Source: Nilaparvata lugens (Eukaryota; Arthropoda; Insecta; Hemiptera; Delphacidae). Taken from it: a stretch of DNA of 64,000 nucleotides. Positions within the stretch are counted from its first letter, which is position 1; each line of letters starts with the position of its first letter. The notes below the pieces were generated by a model. It was not told the DNA's origin, did not search any database, and worked only from the letters and a program-made list of their open reading frames with translations. Both the position numbers and the translations under genes were made by a program. This document shows, piece after piece, positions 1 to 11,130 of this stretch. The stretch lies in the NCBI RefSeq assembly GCF_014356525.2, contig NC_052505.1, positions 52,996,630-53,060,629 of the forward strand. The letters are read 5' to 3'.

Positions 1-17
1 CTTAACTTTATTAACAG

Positions 18-381
18 GCAAGATTATAATTTGAAAGTAGTTGATCTAGAATCAACATTCAATATTATGTTGGCTGAGGTGCAAAAGAAACTTGATGAAA
101 AAAATTCAGCTTCTCACCAAAAGCTAAAAGATGACATTATGCAGATGATTATGAAAGGTGAAGATTTTCAGAAATATTTAAATGAACAGTTGTTCAACTT
201 TTCATACTATTTGATTGCACAATATGTAAAAAAGAGGCACATCTTTGACATGAGTGAAGCTGTACAACATAATTTGAATTCTGATCAGGTGCAAGAGTTG
301 TTTTTGAAAAGAATGTTCAGTGATAGGCGACCAAGTGATGCAGGTAAAAAAAGAAAAAAATATGACTGGGAAATAGATTAG
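18..381 (+). CDS. 3'-terminal coding exon of an unidentified gene (partial)
   Basis: The sequence opens with a pyrimidine-rich stretch ending in a TTAACAG acceptor at 17. An open frame follows from 18 (one base completes the previous codon) to a TAG at 379-381. This gives about 120 residues with no internal start needed, so it reads as the last exon of a gene whose upstream exons lie left of the window. The first part is Lys/Glu/Leu-rich and likely helical or coiled coil. Then come an aromatic segment (FSYYLIAQYVKK) and a basic, NLS-like tail (KKRKKYDWEID). Codon use looks genuine. I do not recognise the family; a nuclear or chromosome-associated protein is a guess from the tail alone. No AATAAA is evident in the first 60 bases after the stop. 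Confidence 0.6.
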
Positions 382-441
382 TAGTAGTTTGAGAGATTTT
401 AAAGATTTTAAATGTGGGGATATTTTTAATATGCAAATTAA

Positions 442-476
442 GCAGGTGTTAACTGGGGCAGTCAGTTAACACCTGC
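442..476. repeat. Perfect 14-bp inverted repeat with 7-nt loop
   Basis: GCAGGTGTTAACTG (442-455) is mirrored exactly at 463-476. It lies 60 bp after the stop of the first exon. It could be a transcript hairpin, or the edge of the GC-rich repeat that follows, because the CACCTGCTACA word recurs twice more downstream. Confidence 0.7.
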
Positions 477-510
477 TACAACAAAGATGGCCGCCGCTGG
501 GGAACCGTTG

Positions 511-680
511 GGGAGATGGACACCTGCTACACTTCCTATTGGTTGGGGTGGTGGGGGCACTAGGGAAGGGGGACGCCATTTTGAACACACCCATGCTGGG
601 TAGGGGAGATGGACACCTGCTACAATGGCCTCTTCCTATTGGTTGGGGTGGTGGGGGCACGACGCCATTTTGAACACGCC
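511..680. repeat. GC-rich direct repeat, two copies
   Basis: The block 511-590 is repeated at 604-680. Both copies share a GGAGATGGACACCTGCTACA head, a CCTATTGGTTGGGGTGG centre and a GACGCCATTTTGAACAC tail. Small indels separate the copies. Each carries a CACCTG E-box-like word and an ATTGG (inverted CCAAT) word. It is either a tandemly duplicated regulatory module or part of a GC-rich transposon. Nothing recognisable lies between 820 and 1240. Confidence 0.6.
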
Positions 681-1246
681 CCTTGCTTCCAGCCGACTGG
701 GGCTGGGGGGGTGGAGGGGGGAGGCCACACCCCTCGATTTCTATTGGATAGGCAGCTCTCTCAAAACCCCACTACTATAATCCACAGACTTAAACTATCC
801 ATAGACTCTGGAACTTAACAGGTTAAATCTGTGCTATTACCTATTTAAACAGCAATACCACATTATTATCATCTGAACAGCAAATATTCCCCGATGTCAC
901 GAAAATTACTTCTGCAAAAGGTTATTACGTGTTTAAAAATGTGTTTTCAACCCTGATAAATCAATCTGCAACTTGTCAATCTAATCTCGAATCTGCTTTA
1001 CCATAAATAAGATTTCCATGATTTTTTATCAGAGAAAAATATTTCATTTGATAATGAGCGTTTCTCACACTCACAATTGCTGATAAAGGGTGACGTTTCT
1101 TAAGTGACTGAGATTGTTGTGAATCTACACGTCATTCAAGAAGTGATCTCAGAAGATTTATTTATGGAGGTGGTGATGTGACAGAGAGGTGTTCCAGTTG
1201 TGACTTCGCTGCGAAATAAATATGATACGGCTATTAAGGTTGATGA

Positions 1247-1590
1247 GGATCTAATGAAAAATTTAGCAGACATGACGGCACCGATGTGTTTATCACCCTG
1301 GAAAAATCACTTATAAGAGAAAGGAGATATAGGAAGAATGAGTTTGATGGCTCGATGTGTAATGAAGAGAGAGCTGATGCTGAAATCAGAGTACTCAAGA
1401 TGAAGCTAAATTTTGGGAGAGATAGCGTTAATGAATTGAAATTGGAAATCTTATCAAAGGATGCTATTATTAACCTCCTGGAGAAAGATGCAAAGCAAGC
1501 AGCTGACAAAATGTCAAATACGGAATACGAGCTATCGTTACTAAAAAGAAAACAGCTTTTTCTTCAGATGTCGAGACCCCCAAGTTCAAT
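1247..1590 (+). CDS. Possible isolated coiled-coil exon or gene fragment
   Basis: An open frame runs from 1247 into a strong 5' splice site (AAT|GTAAGT) at 1590/1591. The peptide is charged and heptad-like: Glu/Lys/Leu-rich with stretches such as EIRVLKMKLNFGRDSVNELK. A second frame (about 1160-1283) also reads well (SLRNKYDTAIKVDEDLMKNL) and would join it if one base were gained or lost near 1283. This could therefore be an exon with an unseen upstream boundary, or a frameshifted fragment. The product is not recognised. Confidence 0.3.
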
Positions 1591-1974
1591 GTAAGTTTTA
1601 TGTAACTATGCTTTCTAATCTGCTATGCAAACCAATCTTGGTGACTGACAATGACAGGTATCGTTCACGTTAACGGACTAAACTGTTTTTCTAGAGTTTT
1701 CATTCTCATTTCGAAGTAAAGTTTTCACACGACGAACAAAGTTATTTATTCCAATAAAATTCCGATCGATCCAAATCATGCACATTCCTGGACATTGAGT
1801 TCACGATGAGTGAAACAAATTCGATTGACTACGAGCTTGCTTTTATTGAGCTCTTTGGCAGTTAGTAATTGAAGTGAACTCTTGCAAAGTGCATTGTTGT
1901 ATACGGTGAACAGAAGAATCGAGTTGCACCCTAAACCTACAATTTCCCTCCCAAACTATCTCGTGAAATTCACT

Positions 1975-2043
1975 CCAAACTGCCAGCATTCTCATGAATA
2001 GAGTCAATGCTTCCCATAGGACCAATGCTGTCAGTTTGAAGCG
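1975..2043. repeat. Short palindromic dispersed repeat, copy 1
   Basis: AAACTGCCAGCATT at the left is mirrored by AATGCTGTCAGTTT at the right, around a centre containing GTCAATGCTTCCCATAGG. Related copies lie at 18982, 22728, 28983 and 37771. The form is that of a tiny MITE of about 65-70 bp. The surrounding stretch 2050-3280 is AT-rich with nothing I can support. Confidence 0.65.
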
Positions 2044-3379
2044 AATCTGACCGTAGCAGCTTGAGAATGAGTTGCAAATGAAGTGCAGTAATCGAAAGAA
2101 TGTCGAGTTAGTGGAGAAAATAAAATTCGCAAATGGGAGAACAGTATATACCGTACTCGGTTTCAAACTCGAAACGATCTTCTGTTTACTGACTACTCAA
2201 ATCCACGGCGGCAATCATAAACCGTAGCTCATGAATTTGTAGCTCAGTGCTTTACGAGGGTATTCAATGAGAAGGGGAGCTGAGAAGGGGGGATTGTTTG
2301 TGGGGAGGGGAAAAGGACATTTCCAGAACGTTATCAGCCATCTTGATTTTGTAGCGAATTTGATAGGTTCACTAACCTGTTTATAACCGGCGCGTTCTGA
2401 TAAAGTAATTTGGGCTAACCGACTGATAGCAAGGGCTGAAGATGTATTGGGGACTCTATGTTGGCTTGTTAATAATATAGATTAAAAGACAAATATGATA
2501 TTTTCATGTATAATACCTAATCATGATTCCAGACAACACAATTTTGAAGTGGAGCTATTACCTCTCAATGACAATGCTAGAAATATTTTATTAGTGTATT
2601 CAATATGAAAATAGCGAATAAAGGATTATTACCACAGATATTGACGCATTATAACGAATCCAATTTTCGTTAAAATGCGTTTTCAAGAATGAACTCCTCA
2701 AAAATGGAATGTATGTTCAAGCATGATTACAGGGGAGAAAGGAATTTTTGTCTATTTTGATAAATAATATTGTACTTTTCCTCTCGAGGAAAATAATAAT
2801 AATGCGACCTGAATAGTTGAATAGAGGTTAGAGCCTGCTTGAAAATGAAAGCTTGATTCTTTTGTGATAGAATTCGTATAAAATTCAGAAATTTAAATGA
2901 AAAAAAAAAATGATCTCAAACATATATGAATCATAATCACTGATGCAACTGCGCCTACTTTTTATTTTCATAAAAAAGACGAAATTATGGATTCATGGCT
3001 AAATTTGCATTTCCAAGTAGGTTCACGTATTATCAATATAGTTCTGTATTTTCAAATTTGAATGATTTTCTACGTTAATGTTATTGATCTAAATCAATAC
3101 GAATCCAATATCCAGACGTATTTACATAAAGAATTATTTGGCAGATAACAGATGAAGGAAGATTTTGGAGTTACAGTAGGAGGAAGATGGATAAAAAAGC
3201 AAAAAGGTCGCCTAAAAGGTTGTGAAGGATCTTAACAGAAAACAATTTGAAGACAAGCGTCCACCAATATTGTTTCTGAAACGGTTTTGCTCCCTAGGAA
3301 GCGGCTAAGAAGGAGTAAAACTTTATCATTAGCAGAAAATGGAGATAACTCACTCAACTTTTGCCCCAGTCAGTGGATT

Positions 3380-3710
3380 ATAGATTTCTTTTCCATCCTC
3401 CTCCTCCTCCAACTACTTCTTCCTCCTCTCTTCTCTTCTTTCTTGCTCTTTCTCTTTCTCTTTCTCCTCCTCATTCTTCCTTACTATTCATCTTATTCTT
3501 TCAACTCATCATCATAATTATCCTACTTCTTCCTTTTTGTTCGTTTGCACTAGCATCCCCTTTCTCTGTTAAATACTGTTATTCTCCCACGCCCCACATT
3601 CGTCATTATAATCATCTTATTCTCTTTAGTATACTTCTTCCTCTCCTTCTTCTTGTTTTTCTCTTCTTCTTCTTCTTCTTCCTCTTTTTCTTCTTCTTAG
3701 AAAGTTAGAG
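3380..3710 (+). repeat. Pyrimidine-rich low-complexity tract
   Basis: Runs of TCC, TCT and CTT fill this block almost without purines in several sub-stretches. Open frames across it encode only Ser/Leu/Phe/Pro runs and are compositional. The stretch 3711-4413 holds nothing I recognise. Confidence 0.8.
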
Positions 3711-4748
3711 GTCAAGCAGAGAACAATAATTCCTTCTCTCCAATAAGAAGTAGCCCATAGTAAGCCGCTTAAAACAAGCAAACGAAAAGCCACTTTTTCG
3801 TAGTTGCATTCTCTGTCTGTTTGCGGAGGCCAATATAATACAATTTAATATAACAGTGAGTGTCGTCTGTTCCTCATTCGAATCTCTCCTCCACTGGGAA
3901 TTATGGTAACTTGACCGAATTGTTTGAAACGATGATAGAGATTTACTACATTATTTACTATAACGGAATTGGAATTAGGCTACCTGTTCGACTGAGGACA
4001 ATACCAACGGTTAGTTCACTTCTCGTAGTGGATACACTAGACACTAGGAACTTTTATATGAATTATTCTCATACTGTATAGTAACTATAGTTGTGCACAG
4101 TAATTATCACATCTTTATTTCTCTCCAACATCCTCCGTCCCTATCACTCGAAAGTAAATGATAGAAACTATTATGAACACCTATTGTGTTCTGTTTGTTG
4201 ATTTGTATATTCCCCATTTCTAAATTCTTATATTCTCATTCCCAAAATAAGATATTTCCATTTTGAAAATTGTGATATTTTCATTCGAATGCACTGAAAC
4301 GCTTTCAATTGTTCTCAATACTGTCTAGATGGTGACTGAACCGGATAGCTGTGAGATTTAAATAAATGTTTCTTTCCAAAAGATTGTGTTGGTTCAGGGT
4401 GATTCATACTTATTGTTACGGGTTTCTACACTAATAAAACACTTGAGGCGATTTATACTGATTAGATTTATTACTTACAACACTATAACACATGGAGTTG
4501 AACTGAAAACAACTATAAACTGATAACTACCTAATAAATTACACCGAATTATCACAAGTTTACATTTACCAGTAAAAGAACTGTATAATAATAACTGTCA
4601 CCAAGAATAATAGCTGTTTAAACAACTACAAAAGTCTATTATCACTGGTCTGTCACGTTTATTAACACTTATCACTAGTCTGTCACAATGTAGAAGAAGC
4701 GAACAATACGACTCTAGTCCGTCAACTCACTTGCCATTTAACACGCGC

Positions 4749-4758
4749 TATTTATTTA
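4749..4758 (-). promoter_or_regulatory. TATA-like box
   Basis: TAAATAAATA on the minus strand is followed by GCGCG and lies about 65-80 bp downstream of the heat-shock element. The spacing resembles insect heat-shock promoters. Confidence 0.45.
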
Positions 4759-4823
4759 GGCTCTGTGAAAAAACCTAGAAGGATCTGGAGGTGTCGAACA
4801 CGCCCGTCCAATCACAGTGCATG

Positions 4824-4841
4824 GAAGATTCCAGAAGATTC
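4824..4841. promoter_or_regulatory. Perfect four-unit heat-shock element
   Basis: GAAgaTTCcaGAAgaTTC has four alternating nGAAn units with exact 5-bp spacing, the consensus for trimeric HSF binding. A further GAAcgTTC pair lies at 4897-4904. CCAAT words flank it at 4808-4812 and near 4856. The motif is seen directly; heat inducibility is inferred. Confidence 0.65.
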
Positions 4842-5584
4842 AAGTTCGCGCCCGCCATTGGTCGATGGCTCTCCTCTCCAAAACCCGAATACACTGGAAC
4901 GTTCTGGGAGCCCCCCTGCTACCCGCATCAACACTGCTACCGCTGTGCTTCCCACCAGATACCCCTCGCCTCTGCCATCCTTCTAAAGGCTTCATCAATA
5001 ACAATATTAATATAATTCTATTTGGAATTAAGCTCCAGAGTGCTGCTCTCCATTTCTTCAGAATTTCCATCTACACGATTTATTTTTCAGGCTAATGATA
5101 GCATTATTCCTATGAAATGACATTATTATTTCTAAAGTGCAATCAGACCTGAACTATTACGAGTCCAATTATTACTCGTATAACGTGTCCCATCTCTTCG
5201 TAGACTGGATCCGACTGACCTGAGCTGAATTGGTGAGTTCTCATTGTTATTAAGTAACGTGTTCATGTTACAATAAATTGATGTATCAGAAATATACTGT
5301 TTTATTGTTAATGATTTATGATGCACTTGTGGTGTCTTTTGAGTCTTAGCGCACAGCAAAGCAGCTCTATTGCAACAAGTCCAATGCTCATGTATCATAA
5401 TCATTACCAAAAAAGCATGGCTACAATTTCTCACTCATTGAATGTGATTGTTGTAAGTGAGCTGCCTGCCTGCAGCAAACACGCGCAGCCACACTGCAAC
5501 ACAGCACCAATCATCTGCTCGTAAAGCATGTGCAAAACGGTGTGTGGCGATAATTCAACCGGCATTCAGATACTAACAGCTCGC

Positions 5585-6110
5585 TGAAAGAGGTGAAGAT
5601 GAGAATGAGAGAGAGAGAGAGTGGGAGGAAGAGAGAGAGTGAGTGGGAGGAAGAGAGAAAGAGAGAGAGGGTGACAGAGATTGAGAAGGAGAGAGAGAGA
5701 GACAGTGATTAGAGAGTGAGGGAGGAAGAGAGAGAGCGAGTGAGAATCTGAAAATCGTGAAGGAGAAGAGAGTGATAGTGTAATAGTGAAGGGAAGAGAG
5801 GGCTTGCGGAAGAGGAAATAGAGGAGATGGGTAGGGAATGGAGAAAAGAGAAAGAGCTCAGGAATGAGGGAACAGGATGGAGACGAAGAGAGAGAATGAG
5901 AGGATAAGCAGGAGGATGAGTATAAGGGAATATGTAGGAGGAAATGAAGAGGTTGTGGTATAGAAAAAAAGTAAATTGGACAGAGAAAAGAGAGAAAATA
6001 GAGTGGCGAGTAATATGATAATGGAGTGGATTGAGACTGAGGGAGTTGAGAGAGGAAAGAGAAAAGATGGTAGAGTGGGAAAGTAGACAGAATGAATGAA
6101 AAATAGGCTA
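5585..6110. repeat. Purine-rich (GAGA/GGAA) tract
   Basis: About 500 bp of the plus strand is nearly all G and A, with GAGAGA cores at 5610-5740. GAGA runs could bind GAGA-type factors, but the length and degeneracy suggest simple-sequence drift. No credible reading frame crosses it. Confidence 0.8.
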
Positions 6111-6203
6111 TGATACGTTCTAGTGGGTTCGAACCTTACTGGAAAATAGAAATTATATTTTTCTAACAAATCTCAAATAAAAAATATAGTGATTTCTACT
6201 TAC

Positions 6204-7174
6204 ATTATTTCTGTATGAGTGTCGTAAACGTCTTTGTTTTCTGGACATGTGTCACAGACATTGCTTTCTTCAGCGACGAAATCTGCGTCAGAGCCCTGGA
6301 AATAAGAAGATAAAGACACTGTTATTCACGGTCATAAATGCTCATTACAGTATTCCATACTTGAAAGTACTGTGTTCCGGAATGGAAATGAAAACATATA
6401 ATTATTCAATAATAGTGGATCTAAGAAAACTGTACCACCAAAGTCCATTGAACATAACAGTTATGATTTGCAAAAAAGAATCTATTTTAAAAACATTTAA
6501 TATTATTTGTAAATCCTGAATACACCCGAGCTTTCTTCAATCTATGATAGTTGGACATTGATAACAAATACGTGAAACAGAATATCTACATCAGAAAAAT
6601 AATTTGGTAACTTACGTATTTATCGTAGAATTTTCGGAGTCATTATACTCTTCGGTCTGAGCTTCACTTCTGCCTCTGCCCCTGGAATTACAAAAAAAAC
6701 AAGATCAATAGGACTATTCATAGGTGGCAATGACGAATTTCCCATTCAAAAAATAGTGAAAATATATTATGGAAAATGCAGTAAAATTAGTGTAAGATAG
6801 GTCTGCCGATTACACTATTCGTAATTGACAATTGACATTTTTTGAATGGGTGTTTTCCAAGTTCCCTGAGCTTTCATAGCATAGAATCGTGAAACTGTTC
6901 AATATTTCTAAAAACGTTGACATGTATAATTGTATATTCGATTGAGAATTGAAGCTTTATTACTCAAATTACAAATGGAGATATATTGATTATTATGGTT
7001 CTTGATGAAGGAAATTATTGATGTGTATCAAATATTAGCTTACCTTTTGGAAGCCCAGTATTGAATTAACGCTGTTCCTCTTCGTTTAAGCGGTTTCGCG
7101 CTAAGTTTCAATCTGCGTCCACTTTTGTGTCTAAAGCGTCGGCGACTTTGATGAGGCTTCGGCGTTTCGTCCAT
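6204..7174 (-). CDS. Small spliced gene candidate, three exons (basic N-terminus, acidic middle)
   Basis: Three exons can be read on the minus strand. Exon 1 (7174-7044) starts at an ATG in good context (AAAAATGG) and encodes 43 aa, very rich in Arg/Lys (QSRRRFRHKSGRR...), ending at AAAAG|GTAAGC. Exon 2 (6681-6616, acceptor TTCCAG, donor GTAAGT) continues in phase with 22 residues (GRGRSEAQTEEYNDSENSTI...). Exon 3 (6295-6204, acceptor TTTCCAG, donor GTAAGT) has a strongly RNY-patterned acidic frame (GSDADFVAEESNVCDTCPEN...). That frame is one step out of phase with exon 2; the in-phase frame ends in TAA at the exon's last codon. A small exon between 6296 and 6615 may be missed, or exon 3 may supply an alternative end. 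The product is not recognised. A basic head with an acidic Ser/Thr-rich middle suggests a nuclear protein. Confidence 0.5.
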
Positions 7175-7959
7175 TTTTTATGATAAATAATTTGGTTGCA
7201 TGCACTTCAACATTTTTATAACATTTCACGTAATTCGAAGTCAATAGGAATAGAATAGAAAAAGTATTATTCACTAACAAGGATTGTCTAGAATAAACAA
7301 GGCAAAACGTTTCTATAAATGAAAACCCATAGTAACTTATCACAAATGACTGGATGAACTGTCACTGTCACGTTTCAACGAACTAATAAGTCACACATGG
7401 CATGGATATGGCAAAAGCTAGCTGGAATTGAGAGACAGAGAGAGTGTAACAGACTTCTCATCTATTCCCCTCCCATTCCCACTCTTTCTTGTGGTCATTC
7501 ATTCAATTCATTCATTGATACACTGCTGGGCAGTCTTAGTATGTAAGTAGTAGGTGGTGGGGGTTACGTTTCAACAGTAGAGCTCTCTGGAGAATAACCC
7601 TCGAACTAGGTTGGCAATGTAACGGTTCATTTTTGGTTCAAATTTGCAATTTAACGACTCAGTTTATTGCAAAACTATTAGGAATTTGAACAAAATTCAA
7701 ACGGATTTAGATTTGTGTTGTTATTCTAAAGGTCACTGTATTTTCAAATTCGTTTCTCGATGCTTCTTTTCCAAAATAGCAAATTCATGTTTAAATAGCT
7801 AAAATAAGAAAAACTTGAAGAAATAATGAAATTATGAAAAGCGTATGCTCTCTGTAAAAGCATATAGTTGAGTCCTACGAACTTTCAAGGAAATAGTTCA
7901 ATCCATTCTTGAGGTATGAGTGTAAGCAATATGCTTACTTTTCAGCTTGTTAGGTGGGT

Positions 7960-8390
7960 GTGCAGTAGAATCTTAAGAAGGGAAGAATGAAGAGGTAAGA
8001 AGTAGAGAAGAAGAAAGAGACAATGAAAAGAGTGCTTGTTAATGAACGGTGGAGGAAAGAGGAAAGACAGAGAAGAGAGAAAATAGAAGTTCCATAGGGA
8101 AGAGGCGGTGGTAGATAAGAGAAATGAGAATCATAGAAGAATGATTAGGAGAGAGGAGAGATGGTGTAGATAGTGTGAGAGAGAAATTGAGTGATGGTAG
8201 GAGAACGGAAAAGAAAGGGAATAAAAGTTGTGAAGATAAGTGATAGGGGTAGAGAAAAGAAAAAAGAAAATAGAAAGAAGACAACAAGAAATAGAGATTA
8301 TGAAGATGGTACAGTGGGTGAGAATAGAGGAGAGAAAAGAGCCGTTGTGAAGAAAGAGGTAGAGGGTGTGAAAAGATACCCTCTGTTGAA
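7960..8390. repeat. Purine-rich tract
   Basis: The plus strand is dominated by GA, GAA and AGAAG words. Frames on both strands are compositional. It ends sharply against the CpG-rich islet at about 8430. Confidence 0.75.
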
Positions 8391-8429
8391 CAACACGCGT
8401 AGTTCAAAACAACACAAAAGTGTTGAGCC

Positions 8430-8580
8430 AGCGATAACGGTGGCGCGCACTCACGCACACACACGTGCACATTGTGTGTCGCCTGCACATTACATGTACG
8501 CGGCGCGAGATTAATTGGCGCGGCTCTCTGAATCGCGCGCGCAAATCCAGAAACGGCATCGCCGGCATATTAGAGATTCT
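8430..8580. other. CpG-rich islet
   Basis: About 150 bp are dense in CpG and GCGC words (GGCGCGCACTCACGCAC, CGGCGCGAGATTAATTGGCG, GAATCGCGCGCGCAAATCC). The composition is unlike the AT-rich surroundings, and a homeodomain-type TAATTG lies inside. It could be a promoter or a conserved regulatory element; no reading frame supports coding. From 8580 to 9675 I see nothing definite. Confidence 0.5.
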
Positions 8581-9675
8581 TCGATACAGGAGGCACAAGT
8601 AGGCTTTTAGAGTGTATGTGTGTGATAATGCAGCAGCTAGCATAGATAGATAAATCTGGTCAACAAGCCTGCTATCCTCGTTCGGATTTGATACATAGAC
8701 CCTCTCCCCCCCACAGCTCCTAAATGTGACCTGGTTTGTCCCCCATTATAATAGGCGGTCGCACTATTGCACCTGAATATATTTCCCATGCAGAGCATAC
8801 CTGGCCACGGCTTCACAACACACACACCAACACATTTACCTGGTACGCTTTGCGGAATTCTAGCTCCCCCCTAAGTCTCGAAGCCCCCTTTCCCCTCACA
8901 AATTCTAGTCTCGCTCCCTGGATTTAGTGTCCCCCACTTCTCTGGCCAATAGCTTGTTTTGTACGTTTCAATGTGCTATTATTAGTTCACTGGTGTTACC
9001 TCCTTTCTAGCTTTCGAATGCTACAGCGTACTTTGCGATTAGTCATATGAGCCTCAAAATGTAACACTATTCTAGATATCTGCGGATAGACGATAATGAT
9101 GTCCACAAATTGTAGTTCGAATAGATACAATCAATATTAATCTATCCATCCCCCTAGAAAGGTGAAAATTTTAATGTTCTCAGCATTCAATACAAATATG
9201 GAATTTGGAGTTAGCAGTTAAATAAGATATGTGGAAGGAATGGGTTAAAAAATATATTATAAAAGTAACACTGAAAAGTGAATTTAACTTTTTTGGGTTC
9301 TTTCTTGTTGAATCATGTTTCCATGTTAAAACTAAGCTGTACTGTAAACTAATATCTTATCTGAAGTATTCAATGTGATGATTGTGAGACAACTTCACTT
9401 GAAAATTCAGCAAAGTATAAAAACAATTTTTTTTGTTGAATTAATATACAAGTTAGTTCAATATCATCAAATTCAATCTAAGACCAAAAAACCTATAAAA
9501 CAAAATGTTCAGAGCAAATTTGACAGTAATTAGATAACAGATGGCTCATATAAGTACAAAATGAATAAATAAATTGCCCATTGATTTTGAAACAAAAATC
9601 AATTATTAAAAATGGAATAATTGGATACTTGACAATTATTTCTTTACATTTGACAGCACAGATATATCCATTTTT

Positions 9676-9815
9676 ACTTTCCTTGCCCTATTACCATAGG
9701 GTAAGGGTGGTCCCTATTACTATAGGGTAAGGAAGGTATTGCTTTCCGAAAAAAATTAAGGTACCTCAATTTCTAAATTTCTATACGTTTCAAGGTCCCC
9801 TGAGTTTAAAAAAGT

Positions 9816-9888
<73 letters not shown>

Positions 9889-9898
9889 TGTGTGTGTG

Positions 9899-9960
<62 letters not shown>

Positions 9961-10023
9961 GTGTGTGTGTGTGTGTGGTGTGTGGTGTGTGTGTGTGTGT
10001 GTGTGTGTGTTGTGTGTGTGTGT

Positions 10024-10057
<34 letters not shown>

Positions 10058-10707
10058 AGTGTATGTGCGTTTGTGTACACGATATATCATCTCCCAATTA
10101 ACGGAATGACTAGAAATTTGAGACTTAAGGTCCCGACACAAACAATTCCGATCTAATGCAATTCAAGATGGCGGCTAAAATGTCGAAAATGTTGTCAAAA
10201 ACAGGGTTTTTCGCGATTTTCTCGAAAACAGCTGCAACGATTTTGATCAAATTCACACCTAAAATAGTCATTGATAAGCTCTATCAACTGCCTCAAGCCA
10301 CATATCTGTAAAAATTCCAGGAGCTCCGCCCCATCTATGCAAAGTTTGATTTTAGATTCCCAATTATCAGGCTTCAGATAAAATTTAAACAAAAAATTCC
10401 AAATGGAAAAGATTAAGCATGAAAATTTCTACAATTTATGTTCAATAACATTTTCACCTAAGATTCAAAATAGGCTCGAAATTCGAGAAAATGTTATTAT
10501 TTCAATTGCAAACTGTTGGCAACTGTTTATTCTATTAAATCATTCACTATGAAGAGATACCAGACTTCGTGTGTCTCCAGCGTTATTGCCCTGTCACCAG
10601 CTGGCTTGGATCTTTGAATAGTAGACTTGAGATGCGCATGTACACTAGCGTCAGGTGATAAATTTTCATAACGGCAAGGAAAGTTTTGTGAGTGCGCCAA
10701 ACCAGAT
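9676..10707 (-). mobile_element. TCTGG-family element, subfamily A, full copy
   Basis: On the minus strand it starts TCTGGTTTGGCGCACTCACA (10707) and ends GGCAAGGAAAGT (9676). The last 12 bp are the inverse of ACTTTCCTTGCC, which lies about 25 bp inside the start. TTTTT flanks both ends (9671-9675 and 10708-10712). A (GT)n core fills 9814-10054. It has no ORF of its own, so it is non-autonomous. It shares its body with the copies at 39559 and 58638. Confidence 0.8.
9814..10054 (+). repeat. (GT)n microsatellite, about 240 bp
   Basis: A nearly pure GT run is broken by single GG or TT slips. It lies inside the mobile element, where related copies have only 15-60 bp of CA, so it looks like an expansion seeded by the element. 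Overlapping frames encoding Cys-Val or His-Thr are artefacts. Confidence 0.95.
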
Positions 10708-10984
10708 TTTTTCTCTACTAACCTATTAATAAATTAATGTCATAATTTTACTGTTTGATTGCAACACTCTCTAGCGGGCATGGTTTCATCCTTTTGCTGG
10801 TGATACAAAGTTATTCTAATAAACTACCGGTCAATAAACTATTTCATGTTTTGAAAAAATTGAAAAAGATCATTGTTTTATAAAACGTGTTTCTCTATTA
10901 ACAAGTACAAAGGAATATTTATCAAAGTGTAATATTTCGTCAAGGTTGATAAATCCACCTATAACAATATCTTGGCATCTTTCT

Positions 10985-11130
10985 TTGCCTTTATTCACAT
11001 ATAAAGAGTGTCCCACGAGAGGTGTAAGTAATAGACGAAAATCATACTCTTGATGAAATATGCAACAAAAAATATTCAGTAAAATTTTCTTTTATTGTCC
11101 TTACTTAGTTTTTGAGATATATAGATTTTT
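10985..11130 (+). mobile_element. Possible mariner-like end fragment
   Basis: ATAAAGAGTGTCCCACGAGA resembles the tips of many Tc1/mariner elements (TA plus a GTCCCA core). No matching inverted end was found. The rest of 10708-11590 is unremarkable AT-rich DNA. Confidence 0.3.

Larger units (their letters stand above)
4414..5003 (-). mobile_element. Probable solo LTR with heat-shock elements in U3
   Basis: Read on the minus strand, the block begins TGTTATTGATG (5003) and ends CCCGTAACA (4414), giving TGTTA...TAACA ends typical of LTRs. The layout fits U3-R-U5: CCAAT words and heat-shock elements (4824-4904), then a TATA-like TAAATAAATA (4758-4749), then about 280 bp further on an AATAAA (4472-4467) close to the 3' end. 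TATCACTRGTCTGTCAC is directly repeated near 4638 and 4668. No internal retrotransposon sequence or primer-binding site follows, so I call it a solo LTR. The flanks do not form a clear target duplication. The alternative is a genuine heat-shock gene promoter whose coding part is missing. Confidence 0.45.

Noticed and set aside
4414..5003. Intact Hsp70-type gene
   Set aside because: The heat-shock element and TATA are present, but no chaperone coding sequence follows on the minus strand within the window.
6120..6138. Possible last exon of the small gene (acceptor TTTTCCAG then TAAGGTTCGAACC and a stop)
   Set aside because: It gives only five codons, and the GGTTCGAACC word is also a pol III B-box look-alike, so it is too weak to call.
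9756..10156. His-Thr and Cys-Val repeat frames over dinucleotide tracts (also at 22450, 26474 and 39215)
   Set aside because: These are compositional translations of CA/GT microsatellites with no conserved flanks.
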